Positions 1-8,283 of a DNA stretch of 64,000 bases are shown here, one piece after another. Below the pieces are notes generated by a model, which saw nothing but the letters and a program-made list of their open reading frames with translations, was not told the DNA's origin and did no database searches. Made by a program: the position numbers and the translations under genes. The stretch's first letter is position 1. Each line of letters opens with the position of its first letter. This DNA is from Vibrio japonicus (GTDB lineage: Bacteria > Pseudomonadota > Gammaproteobacteria > Enterobacterales > Vibrionaceae), in the NCBI RefSeq assembly GCF_024582835.1, contig NZ_CP102096.1:868001-932000 (forward strand), read 5' to 3'.

Positions 1-1097
1 ATCGCAACCGTATTGTTTGCTGTACACGTGTTTACCATGGCGACAAGACTAGCGATACCAAGTTCACTTGCACGGCTGTTCGCTTTCGAAGAGTGGCTCG
101 AACCAAACGCTTTGATCGTTTTGCTGATAAAGTTAGTCAAGAAGGCTAAACCACCTTGACGGCGCATCAGTTCACTCAAACCGCCAATCAACATAGACAG
201 TAAGAAGATCTCTTGCATGTTGCCAAAGCCTGCGTAAATGTCTTTCCCCAAATCTGTCAGTGTATAGCTATCAATCGAGGTTAAGCTTACGCTTCCCGCT
301 AGAAAAATTCCTACCGAAAGCACAACAAAGACGTTCAAACCCGAGATAGCTAAAATAAGAATCGTGATATAAGGAAGAACTTTGAGCCATTCTACCGGGC
401 CTGTTTCTGGCACTTGTGTTGCGGAGCTGTTGAATGCGAATAGTACGAGCGCGAAGAAAGCGGCAGGAAGTGCGATACGAACATTTTCGCGGAACTTATC
501 TTTCATTTCACAGCCTTGAGAGCGCGTTGCCGCGATGGTGGTATCGGAGATGATCGAAAGGTTATCACCGAACATAGCGCCGCTTAGCACCACCCCAGCA
601 GTTAGGGGAAGGCTCATGCCGGCTGACTGCGCAATACCCAGTGCCACGGGAGCAACGGCGGCGATAGTGCCCATCGATGTTCCCATTGCTGTCGCAATAA
701 AGGCTGAAATTAGAAAGATACCCGGCAGAATCAGGCTGGTCGGAATCGCTGACAGTCCAAGGTTAACGGTCGCATCCACACCACCAGACGCTTTCGCTAC
801 CGCAGCAAATGCACCTGCAAGCAGGTAAATCATACACATCGCGATGATATCTTGATGTCCAACACCACGCATGAATTGTTCGATTGAACGGTTGAGCGAA
901 TCTTTGCTTAGCAAAATCGCTACGATGATAGCGGGTAGTGCAGCGATAGGCGCTGGCAGCTGATAGAAAGCGAACTCAACACCTTGAAAAGACAGATAAG
1001 TGCCCACGCCAATAAACAGCGAGAGAAAAATCACTAATGGAAGAAGTGCAATTGCAGATGGGCTAGCTGCTTTGGTTGATTCTGGGGAATAGGACAT
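1..1097 (-). CDS. NhaC-family Na+/H+ antiporter (3' end lies outside the window)
   Basis: The gene reads leftwards from an ATG at 1097 and runs off the window edge, so about 365 N-terminal residues are visible and the C-terminus is missing. The product is a polytopic inner-membrane protein with many hydrophobic segments. It carries the GDNLSIISDTTIAAT stretch typical of the NhaC antiporter family, where the Asp/Ser/Thr-rich helix lies in the ion path. The family exchanges external H+ for internal Na+ or, in some members, amino acids or organic acids, so the substrate cannot be fixed from sequence. No partner gene is adjacent. A 99-nt candidate small gene lies upstream on the same strand. Family is confident; substrate is not. 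Confidence 0.85.
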   Translation of the reverse strand, partial: MSYSPESTKAASPSAIALLPLVIFLSLFIGVGTYLSFQGVEFAFYQLPAPIAALPAIIVAILLSKDSLNRSIEQFMRGVGHQDIIAMCMIYLLAGAFAAVAKASGGVDATVNLGLSAIPTSLILPGIFLISAFIATAMGTSMGTIAAVAPVALGIAQSAGMSLPLTAGVVLSGAMFGDNLSIISDTTIAATRSQGCEMKDKFRENVRIALPAAFFALVLFAFNSSATQVPETGPVEWLKVLPYITILILAISGLNVFVVLSVGIFLAGSVSLTSIDSYTLTDLGKDIYAGFGNMQEIFLLSMLIGGLSELMRRQGGLAFLTNFISKTIKAFGSSHSSKANSRASELGIASLVAMVNTCTANNTVA

Positions 1098-1248
1098 TTA
1101 AACGATAAAGTTGACAATAACGGGGGAGAGAAGATTAATGGCACGAAGATGATATGTCAATGTAGACGTCCAAACGTCTGGGTGTTTTTACTGTTGAGTG
1201 CCCGTAGAGTTAAATATGTCTCTCTTTTTGACAGCATCGGTTGTTGAG

Positions 1249-1347
1249 CTAAAAGTAGACAAGCGAGTAATACATAAGCGTGATAGACACAATACAACGG
1301 AACAGTGTTATCGCGTTGGCGAGCCACTGTTGTTTGCCGTCTTTCAT
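1249..1347 (-). CDS. candidate 32-residue small membrane protein
   Basis: A 33-codon frame starts with ATG at 1347 and stops with TAG at 1249. An AGGA ribosome-binding site lies about 8 nt before the ATG. The product starts MKDGKQQWLA and then has a hydrophobic stretch with a central Arg-Cys pair, ending YYSLVYF, which suits a single membrane segment with a short positively charged N-terminus. It lies in the 374-base gap between the antiporter and the DUF2913-like gene, on the antiporter's strand. I do not recognise it. The support is the ribosome-binding site and the membrane-like composition; conservation is untested. Confidence 0.45.
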   Translation of the reverse strand: MKDGKQQWLANAITLFRCIVSITLMYYSLVYF

Positions 1348-1471
1348 CTGTTTTTTCCTATCGAATAGCCAGTCTATCAGCCTATATTCAACCTATCCGA
1401 TGTGTAGTTGCTAGGTTGGTATCACTTTTGCTTAACTTTCGAACTGTACATAAGCAAAGCTTTTCGGTAGC

Positions 1472-2143
1472 ATGACGCTCCCTGACAATCAACGATTGAT
1501 TCAGTCCTCGTCGAGTATTAACGTCCAAGGCACCATGCGCAGTATCCATACCAAGATAAAACCTGAATTTGAACCTTTGCTATCGGATCTAGCGCTTCAT
1601 GCGTTACTGCATCTGCGTACTAACCACAGTGCCCAAATTCTTGGCAGAAAAACTCGTGGCGAAATCAACGATATCCTCTCTGCTTGGCTCAACAAATCTG
1701 CCAACACGAAAAAATATAAGCCGTTTAAGAAGAAAATCCGTTCTTTGGTCAGCCATGCGCGTTCACAGAAACTCGATATGGAAGCCATGCTGGGAAATTT
1801 ACTGACGCCACTACGTGGTGATGAGTTACCGCATTTAGACAGTTTTTTACTGCTTATCAATATGATTGAGAAAGAACTGAATACGACGGTGTTGGTGTCT
1901 AATCCTGAAAAAGTGGATCTTAGCTTCAATCCTAAAGGTTGCCTGCTGTGCGTACTTTCGAATGATTTAAACGCTCATTTTGATAATAGAAATCGCCTAG
2001 TGAGTGACATTTCCATGCTATTTCGTGGGACTCATGGTGAGAAAAGTGCTTTCCTGCGTACCATTTATTCTTCGTCTCTATTTGATCATAAGATGGAATA
2101 TGAAGATGAAGACTTTGTACGTATCTCGTTGAACATCCGATAA
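1472..2143 (+). CDS. DUF2913-like protein
   Basis: The product has 223 residues, with no signal peptide or membrane segment. From about residue 30 it resembles the vibrio DUF2913 family: an N-terminal helix with LALHALLHLR, a basic KKYKPFKKKIRSLVSHAR segment and a leucine-rich middle. The family has no known function to my knowledge and is common in vibrios, often in several copies. An internal ATG at 1535 (MRSIHTKIK) would give a 202-residue protein closer to the usual family size, so the first 21 residues are uncertain. It converges on the chemoreceptor gene and shares a bidirectional terminator with it. Confidence 0.6.
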   Translation: MTLPDNQRLIQSSSSINVQGTMRSIHTKIKPEFEPLLSDLALHALLHLRTNHSAQILGRKTRGEINDILSAWLNKSANTKKYKPFKKKIRSLVSHARSQKLDMEAMLGNLLTPLRGDELPHLDSFLLLINMIEKELNTTVLVSNPEKVDLSFNPKGCLLCVLSNDLNAHFDNRNRLVSDISMLFRGTHGEKSAFLRTIYSSSLFDHKMEYEDEDFVRISLNIR

Positions 2144-2145
2144 AA

Positions 2146-2166
2146 AAGCGGCATCTGATGCCGCTT
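2146..2166 (-). terminator. bidirectional terminator between DUF2913-like gene and chemoreceptor
   Basis: Nine-base-pair perfect stem AAGCGGCAT / ATGCCGCTT with a 3-base loop. On the minus strand the stem is followed directly by a T run, so it best ends the chemoreceptor transcript; the A run before it on the plus strand gives weaker bidirectional function. Confidence 0.75.
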
Positions 2167-2174
2167 GATTACTG

Positions 2175-4172
2175 TTATCTCAGATTGAATTGTTGTAACT
2201 GGGAATTGACTTTCCGAGCTTCTTCTTGATAGTTCGATACAATATTGCTCATATTGCCCGCTGAATCTCCAGTGTTAAGGGCAATTTCTGTCAAGACATC
2301 AACATCTTTATCCACTTCTTCGCTGGCTTTCGACTGCTCGATGGTGGAGTTGGCGATACTGGTAATGTGTTCGTTCACTGTCTCGATCAAAGACTCAAGC
2401 TCTGAAACACTATTATTTACTACCGACACAGACTCAAATGTGGAATCTGTCGCTTCGTGGCTCTTAGACATATTCTGCACAGCAGTTTGAGTGTTTGTCG
2501 TAATATTGTGTAGCAGTTGCGAAATATGCTCAGTAGCTTCTTTACTTCGCTGAGCAAGGTCACGTACTTCAGACGATACGACGGCAAATCCACGTCCATG
2601 TTCGCCTGCACGAGCGGCTTCGATTGCGGCGTTAAGAGCCAATAAATTAGTCTGTTCTGAGATGCCGTTGATCGTATCGACAATCTTACTCACACTCTCT
2701 GCATCTTTTTCTAGTTGATGAATACAATCTTGGGTCTGCTCTATCTGAGTGACGAGTGCGCTCACTAACTCATAAGATGTTTGGCTTTGCTCTTGACACG
2801 AAATAACCTTGTTGGTCATTTGTTCAGTTTCTTCTAATGCACGTTCGGAAGACGACGCGATTTCTAAGCTCGATTGAGAAAGCTCCGTCATCGCAGTCGC
2901 TATGTTACTGCACTTATCTGCGGTTTCTTGGCTGCTTGTTCCGAGTTTATTTGAACTTTGAACCATCTGCTCTAAGCTGCGCGTACTGCTCTCGTTCGTT
3001 CTGGTCACATTTAATAGCAAGTCTTTCAGATTGCCAGTCAAATTATTGATGCTCTTAGACACTTGAGATAATTCGTCTTTGCCATCGACATCAAGCTCTA
3101 TAGCGAGATTTCGATCTCTAGACATATTCGCAAGTTGACGAGTGAGTGTCCCGACGCGTTTTTTTAAACTCTGTACACACATCGCCACAGTGCCCACTAG
3201 GAGAACGGTTATTATTATCGACAATGCTAATAGAACGTTCATTTGGAAGCTTGCACTAGCCGCTACTTGCTCTGTCACAGACAGCATTTCTGTCTTTAGG
3301 TCATTTCGAATGGTATTGATCAGCTTGATTCTATTTGTTGCAGAAGCGAACCATTGAGTCGGTTCAGGCCCTTCGAGTGATGATAGCGTGCTCTTCTGGT
3401 TCAGATACTGCTGCTGAACTTGCTCCACTTCCTTCCAGATAGGCGACATTACAGCTTGGTTAAATTGAGCGGCAAATTCGGAGCGTAAGGATTGCTCTGC
3501 TTGTCTCCGAGCGTATTCGCCACTCGCCAAATAGTTTTCAATGGCAACGTACTGGCCAATATCCGAGCTTTGTCTGGAAAACGCGCCATTAAGTGCACCG
3601 CGCACTTGTCCTGCACGCTCTTTCATTTTCACAATGGCGATAAGCGCTTGGCCTAGATCGGATATATCTTGATTAGCAATATTCGAAGATAATAAAGAGG
3701 CATTATCAATGCTCAGTTGGTTTAAGTTCGAGTAGTAGGCAAAAGGAGAGGTTTTAGGTGAAAGTTGATCAACCTGAACTCGAATATCTCTTAGTGTCGA
3801 TAAGTTTTGGAGCACATCGGTAGACAGCTTATCTGTTAGAGAAGATTGAAGATATGTAGGAGAATAGGCTTGCAGCGCTGAAATATGTGTATCGGTCACT
3901 GCTCTTTGGTCGTTTAATGCTTCTACTTGTTTTGGATCGCCTTGGCTTCCTAGCACACCCGCGGTTAGACCTCGCTCAACGGCTAAGTTGTGTGCAAGGT
4001 TGTCATACAGAAGTACCAACTTAATGATCTCACTGTCGTTATTCGCGACTTCCACAGTGTGTTGATAGTTTTGCACTAATTTGATGGCAGTCAGCAAAGC
4101 TAGAACGATAGGAACTCCAGCCAGTATCATAACCAAACGATGCAGAGAAATATTCCGCAGTAATGTATCCAT
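2175..4172 (-). CDS. methyl-accepting chemotaxis protein with NIT-type sensor domain
   Basis: The product is a 665-residue inner-membrane chemoreceptor. A first membrane helix (about residues 10-32) leads to a periplasmic helical domain with [17 protein letters not shown], typical of the nitrate/nitrite-sensing (NIT) domain. A second membrane helix near residue 320, a HAMP linker and a long coiled-coil signalling domain follow, with the conserved hairpin tip [19 protein letters not shown]. It should signal through CheW/CheA to the flagellar motor. I use the ATG at 4172 rather than the frame's first possible start at 4250: a GGAGGG ribosome-binding site sits just before it and the protein then begins MDTLLRN, right before the first helix. 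The ligand is not established. Confidence 0.9.
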   Translation of the reverse strand: MDTLLRNISLHRLVMILAGVPIVLALLTAIKLVQNYQHTVEVANNDSEIIKLVLLYDNLAHNLAVERGLTAGVLGSQGDPKQVEALNDQRAVTDTHISALQAYSPTYLQSSLTDKLSTDVLQNLSTLRDIRVQVDQLSPKTSPFAYYSNLNQLSIDNASLLSSNIANQDISDLGQALIAIVKMKERAGQVRGALNGAFSRQSSDIGQYVAIENYLASGEYARRQAEQSLRSEFAAQFNQAVMSPIWKEVEQVQQQYLNQKSTLSSLEGPEPTQWFASATNRIKLINTIRNDLKTEMLSVTEQVAASASFQMNVLLALSIIITVLLVGTVAMCVQSLKKRVGTLTRQLANMSRDRNLAIELDVDGKDELSQVSKSINNLTGNLKDLLLNVTRTNESSTRSLEQMVQSSNKLGTSSQETADKCSNIATAMTELSQSSLEIASSSERALEETEQMTNKVISCQEQSQTSYELVSALVTQIEQTQDCIHQLEKDAESVSKIVDTINGISEQTNLLALNAAIEAARAGEHGRGFAVVSSEVRDLAQRSKEATEHISQLLHNITTNTQTAVQNMSKSHEATDSTFESVSVVNNSVSELESLIETVNEHITSIANSTIEQSKASEEVDKDVDVLTEIALNTGDSAGNMSNIVSNYQEEARKVNSQLQQFNLR

Positions 4173-4449
4173 GATCCCTCCAGTAAAGCAGCAATAAAAG
4201 CGGTAATCAGTGTAATGTATTCTGCTTTCGTTAAGTAGTACGTAAATCAAACAATCAACATTAATAATTTTATTAATTAATGGTTTGCATCAACAATAGA
4301 CGTACCTAGTGTGGATTGCTCTTGGGTTTTGACGTCATATTTAGAATGTTGTGTCATAAAAAATTCATGGAGTAGATGATTGAGTATTACCTGAAAATTC
4401 ATCATATTGTAATGAGCATGTAACAAATGTTAATAACCAAGGAGGGCGC

Positions 4450-4551
4450 ATGCAGCATCAAGAGATGATTCAGTACTCAAATTTTGGATTGATTAGCCGT
4501 ATTTGTATTTTTTCGTTAGTGGGTATCTTCACAGTCTTTGCCGTGATCTGA
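4450..4551 (+). CDS. candidate 33-residue small membrane protein
   Basis: ATG at 4450 follows a very strong GGAGGG ribosome-binding site at 4441-4446, and the frame ends with TGA at 4549-4551. The product starts MQHQEMIQYSNFGLI and continues with about 18 hydrophobic residues (ICIFSLVGIFTVFAVI), so a single membrane helix with an outside or cytoplasmic polar N-terminus is likely. It stands alone in the 518-base gap between the chemoreceptor and selO, 140 bases before selO. I do not recognise it. The ribosome-binding site is better than that of selO itself. Confidence 0.5.
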   Translation: MQHQEMIQYSNFGLISRICIFSLVGIFTVFAVI

Positions 4552-4690
4552 TTCAGACAAGTGATTTCATCTAAGCCTTAGTAGGTTTGTGGTTACTTAC
4601 TTTTAAGTATGACTTATTAAGGCATAAGTATAGATTTGTTCTCGTTCTGTGTGATACGGTCATCGATAAATCCATGTTAAAAGCTTGTGT

Positions 4691-6163
4691 ATGTCGTTTC
4701 ACTCATCTATTTCCTTGTCCAGTCGGTTTTCCGAACTTCCTCATTCCTTTTTTACTAAGGTGACCCCTCAACCTCTGAACAATACCCGTTGGGTCGCGTG
4801 GAACAATACGTTCGCAGCGCAATTTGGTTTGCCAGAGCAGGCACCGCAAGGGGATCTAAAATTATTTCTTGCGGGAGAAATGATTTCTGATGAGTTTCCT
4901 TCTTTAGCGATGAAATATGCGGGCCATCAGTTTGGGGTCTACAACCCAGAGTTGGGGGATGGTAGAGGTTTGTTATTGGGAGAGCTAGCAAACCATGATG
5001 GCAGATTTTTCGATGTCCATCTGAAGGGGGCTGGTTTAACGCCATACTCTCGAATGGGGGATGGTCGTGCTGTTTTGCGTTCAACGATTCGAGAATACCT
5101 TTGCAGTGAAGCAATGGCTGGACTGGGGATTCCTACGACCAGAGCGCTAGGTATGTTGACCAGTGATACACCTGTATATAGAGAAAAAATGGAGCAGGGC
5201 GCACTACTGATTCGTATGTCAGAAAGCCACATTCGCTTCGGTCACTTTGAACACTTTTTCTATACCAACCAATTAGCTGAATTAAAGCTACTCGCCGATA
5301 AAGTCATCGAGTGGTATTGGCCAGAATGTTTAGAAAGTGATAAGCCTTACGTTGCGATGTTTGAATCGGTTGTCGACAAAACCGCGAACATGATTGCTTA
5401 TTGGCAAGCTTACGGTTTTGCTCATGGGGTAATGAATACCGATAACATGTCGATACTGGGCCAGACATTTGATTATGGGCCGTTTGGATTCCTTGATGAT
5501 TACGAACCTGGCTACATCTGTAATCATTCCGATTATCAGGGGCGATATGCGTTCGATCAGCAGCCAAGGATCGCGCTATGGAATTTGTCAGCGCTTGCAC
5601 ACGCTCTTTCTCCGCTGATAGAAAAGCCTGACTTAGAAGCAGTGTTGGCGAAATTCGAGACGAAATTAGGTGGTTACTTCAGCCAGCTAATGAGAAGTAA
5701 ATTGGGACTGCACTGCAAACTAGAGCAAGATAGCCAACTTTTCCAAGCGATGTTTGAGTTATTGCATCAAAACCGCGTCGATTACACGCGATTTATGCGT
5801 GAACTGTCTAATTTAGATCACCGTGATCCGCAGGTGGTCGTTGATCTGTTTATCGACCGAGATGCTGCCAAAGCGTGGTTAGATCTTTACTTGGCTCGTT
5901 GTGAATGTGAAACAGATGATGATGCGAAGCCAGTGAGTGAGGAAGCAAGGTGTACGTCGATGAGGGCTGTGAACCCTAAGTATATATTGCGTAATTACCT
6001 TGCTCAGTTAGCGATTGAAAAAGCGGAGCAGGGTGATTTTAGTGAAGTAAACGCACTTGCTGAGTTGCTGAAAAAACCTTACGACGAACAACCAGACATG
6101 GAGCACTACGCCAGTCTCCCTCCTGAATGGGGTAAAAAAATGGAGATCAGCTGTTCTTCATAA
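4691..6163 (+). CDS. selO: protein adenylyltransferase SelO (YdiU/UPF0061)
   Basis: The product has 490 residues, close to the 478 of Escherichia coli SelO. SelO is a pseudokinase-fold enzyme that transfers AMP from ATP to Ser, Thr or Tyr of target proteins and has been linked to the response to oxidative stress. Family landmarks seen are [16 protein letters not shown] near residue 78, [31 protein letters not shown] and [11 protein letters not shown]. The C-terminus lacks the selenocysteine of animal homologues, as usual in bacteria; it ends ISCSS. I prefer the ATG at 4691 over a TTG six bases upstream. No clear ribosome-binding site is visible. It is followed by its own terminator. Confidence 0.93.
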   Translation: MSFHSSISLSSRFSELPHSFFTKVTPQPLNNTRWVAWNNTFAAQFGLPEQAPQGDLKLFLAGEMISDEFPSLAMKYAGHQFGVYNPELGDGRGLLLGELANHDGRFFDVHLKGAGLTPYSRMGDGRAVLRSTIREYLCSEAMAGLGIPTTRALGMLTSDTPVYREKMEQGALLIRMSESHIRFGHFEHFFYTNQLAELKLLADKVIEWYWPECLESDKPYVAMFESVVDKTANMIAYWQAYGFAHGVMNTDNMSILGQTFDYGPFGFLDDYEPGYICNHSDYQGRYAFDQQPRIALWNLSALAHALSPLIEKPDLEAVLAKFETKLGGYFSQLMRSKLGLHCKLEQDSQLFQAMFELLHQNRVDYTRFMRELSNLDHRDPQVVVDLFIDRDAAKAWLDLYLARCECETDDDAKPVSEEARCTSMRAVNPKYILRNYLAQLAIEKAEQGDFSEVNALAELLKKPYDEQPDMEHYASLPPEWGKKMEISCSS

Positions 6164-6181
6164 GCGATATGTTCAGTTTTG

Positions 6182-6215
6182 AAAGGGGCCATTCATAGGA
6201 ATAGGCCCCTTTTTT
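6182..6215 (+). terminator. terminator after selO
   Basis: AAAGGGGCC pairs with GGCCCCTTT across a 13-base loop and is followed by a T run; 19 bases after the selO stop codon. Confidence 0.85.
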
Positions 6216-6424
6216 GTTCCAATCCGTAACCAAGGCCATAACCAGTCACTGTTACCCTCATCTTTGAATGTATTAAATAGGTATAAATTTACACATTCCC
6301 TTACATTTCATGTGTGGGACTCTACCCAAAATTAAGCTGATAAATTTGACATGAAACGACTTGTTTAAAGTGGGATTTATCTAACTCTTTGAAATAAAAT
6401 AACAATCTTACTGTTTTTAAGTTT

Positions 6425-6440
6425 TGGTATTGAAATTGCT
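6425..6440 (+). promoter_or_regulatory. sigma-54 promoter of dctPQM
   Basis: TGG at 6425-6427 and TTGC at 6436-6439 place the invariant GG and GC exactly 10 bases apart, as in the sigma-54 consensus TGGCAC-N5-TTGC. It lies about 58 bases before the dctP ATG. The DctD protein encoded at 16.3-17.7 kb is a sigma-54 activator of C4-dicarboxylate transport, so this is its likely target. Activator sites were not identified with confidence; TGGG and CCCA arms at 6315-6328 are only a weak candidate. Confidence 0.7.
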
Positions 6441-6497
6441 CTTGTATATGCATCAACACCCATTGATGGGGTTGTTCATTTACTATGGAGAACAATA

Positions 6498-7496
6498 ATG
6501 CTAAAGCCTTTAACCCTACTAACTGCTTCTATTCTTGCTGTCACAAGTTTCAATGCTGCCGCGAATTGCGACCCAGGTGAAACTGTCATTAAGTTCAGCC
6601 ACGTCACCAACACAGATAAACACCCGAAAGGGATTGCGGCTTCACTACTAGAGAAACGCGTCAATGAAGAGATGAACGGAAAAGCGTGTATGCAGGTTTT
6701 CCCTAACTCGACACTTTATGATGATGACAAAGTACTGGAAGCAATGCTGAATGGGGATGTGCAATTGGCAGCCCCTTCTCTATCTAAGTTTGAAAAATTC
6801 ACCAAAAAGTTCCGCATTTTTGACCTTCCTTTCCTTTTTGATGATGTAGACGCCGTTGACCGCTTCCAAAGTTCTGAGGCGGGTGAAAAGCTAAAGAACG
6901 CGATGAACCGTCGTGGTATCCGTGGTCTTGAGTTCTGGCACAACGGTATGAAGCAAATCTCTGCGAGCAAACCATTGATCAACCCTGAAGATGCGAAAGG
7001 TCTGAAATTCCGCGTACAAGCATCTGACGTATTGGTCGCTCAGTTTGAGCAACTTGGTGCAAACCCGCAGAAAATGTCGTTTGCTGAGGTGTACGGCGGT
7101 CTACAAACCAAAGTTATCGATGGTCAGGAGAACACTTGGTCAAACATCTACGGTAAAAAGTTCTTCGAAGTTCAGGACGGTATTACTGAAACCAACCACG
7201 GTATTTTGGATTACCTAGTTGTGACTTCGACTAAGTGGTGGGATGGGCTTCCAGCTGATGTTCGCGATCAGTTGGCGACCATTCTGAAAGAAGTGTCTGA
7301 AACTCGTAACGCGGAATCTAACCGTGTCGAGCAACAAAACAAACAATACGTGATCGAAGCGGGCGGTGTGGTTCGTGAGCTAACGCCTGAACAGCGCCAA
7401 GAGTGGGTAACTGCGCTTAAGCCAGTATGGAACAAGTTTGAAAAAGACATTGGTTCTGACTTGATCAATGCGGCGCTAGCAGCAAACCAACAATAA
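6498..7496 (+). CDS. dctP: TRAP transporter solute-binding protein DctP
   Basis: A 332-residue periplasmic binding protein with a clear signal peptide (about residues 1-22, ending FNAAA). It delivers C4-dicarboxylates such as succinate, fumarate and malate to the DctQM membrane complex. The DctP fold is recognisable throughout; the LKFRVQAS segment carries Arg172, the position that binds the substrate carboxylate in the family, and the later MSFAEVYGGLQTKVIDGQEN segment is also typical. It is first in a dctP-dctQ-dctM operon behind a sigma-54 promoter and followed by an intercistronic hairpin. Dicarboxylate specificity is inferred from the linked dctBD genes. Confidence 0.93.
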   Translation: MLKPLTLLTASILAVTSFNAAANCDPGETVIKFSHVTNTDKHPKGIAASLLEKRVNEEMNGKACMQVFPNSTLYDDDKVLEAMLNGDVQLAAPSLSKFEKFTKKFRIFDLPFLFDDVDAVDRFQSSEAGEKLKNAMNRRGIRGLEFWHNGMKQISASKPLINPEDAKGLKFRVQASDVLVAQFEQLGANPQKMSFAEVYGGLQTKVIDGQENTWSNIYGKKFFEVQDGITETNHGILDYLVVTSTKWWDGLPADVRDQLATILKEVSETRNAESNRVEQQNKQYVIEAGGVVRELTPEQRQEWVTALKPVWNKFEKDIGSDLINAALAANQQ

Positions 7497-7504
7497 ACCA
7501 CCAA

Positions 7505-7525
7505 GGCTCCCGTAATTCGGGAGCC
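7505..7525 (+). other. intercistronic hairpin between dctP and dctQ
   Basis: Perfect 8-bp stem GGCTCCCG / CGGGAGCC with a 5-base loop, 8 bases after the dctP stop. There is no T run, so it probably protects the dctP 3' end and keeps the binding protein more abundant than the membrane subunits, as in many binding-protein operons. Confidence 0.6.
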
Positions 7526-7545
7526 AAACTCACCTGATTCGAGCG

Positions 7546-8280
7546 ATGTATCACATGGAACAGTCATTTTTTGCGAAAGTCGGACAGTTTACCGACAAGG
7601 TTGAAGAAACCCTTATCGCTTTCTTCCTAGGTACGATGACGATGCTGACTTTTGTCAATGTCGTTATGCGTTACATATTCAACGACAATATTCTTTGGGC
7701 TCTTGAGCTAACCGTATTCCTCTTTGCTTGGATGGTACTGGTTGGTGCGTCATACGGTGTTAAAAAGCACTTTCATATCGGGGTCGACGTAGTGATCAAT
7801 ATGGCTCCAGAAGGCCTGAGAAAAATCTACGCCCTGATTGCAGTAGCATGTTGTTTGACGTTTTCGATATTACTTCTGATTGGTTCGTGGAATTACTGGT
7901 ACCCGTTTGCAACCGAGCGTGCTTGGTACGAAACCGATGATATTCCAATGCCAGAGATGTTGCAGTTCATGGCTGACTGGCTCAACGAAGGTGAACGTTA
8001 CGAAAAGCTGCCACGCTTTATCCCTTACATGGCACTGCCAATTGGTATGGCGCTGTTAACGTTCCGTTTTGCTCAGATCGCCTATCAGATTTTGACTGGT
8101 AAGCTGGACCGAATGATTTCAGGTCATGAAGCAGAAGAAGAACTTGAAGCATTAAAAGAAGAGCTTAAAGACGCGGGTGAGGCTATGGAGCCTAAGCAAA
8201 GCGCAGATAAGAACCAAGGTGGCGACAAGAACCAAGGCGAGGATCAGAGCCCTGATAACAATAAGAATAAGGAGAGCTAA
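7546..8280 (+). CDS. dctQ: TRAP transporter small membrane subunit DctQ
   Basis: A 244-residue inner-membrane protein with four predicted hydrophobic segments and the family pattern NVVMRYIFNDNILWALELTVFLFAWMV in its first half, here noted by its ends only: NVVMRY near residue 38 and FLFAWMV near 65. DctQ anchors and stabilises DctM in the sodium-driven importer. The last 45 residues are an unusual hydrophilic tail rich in Lys, Asp, Asn and Gln with a short repeat (DKNQGG, DKNQGE), not needed in the family. The start may be the ATG at 7546 or the one at 7555; neither has a strong ribosome-binding site. dctM starts 3 bases after its stop. Confidence 0.9.
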   Translation: MYHMEQSFFAKVGQFTDKVEETLIAFFLGTMTMLTFVNVVMRYIFNDNILWALELTVFLFAWMVLVGASYGVKKHFHIGVDVVINMAPEGLRKIYALIAVACCLTFSILLLIGSWNYWYPFATERAWYETDDIPMPEMLQFMADWLNEGERYEKLPRFIPYMALPIGMALLTFRFAQIAYQILTGKLDRMISGHEAEEELEALKEELKDAGEAMEPKQSADKNQGGDKNQGEDQSPDNNKNKES

Positions 8281-8283
8281 GCC

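Noticed and set aside
535-828. A 97-codon frame on the plus strand
   Set aside because: It lies antisense to the NhaC-type gene and its composition (Pro, Ala and Thr-rich) is that of a shadow frame; no ribosome-binding site.
6315-6328. TGGG...CCCA arms as a DctD-binding site upstream of dctP
   Set aside because: Arms are only four bases and the centre is not symmetrical; position is plausible but support is too weak to list as a site.
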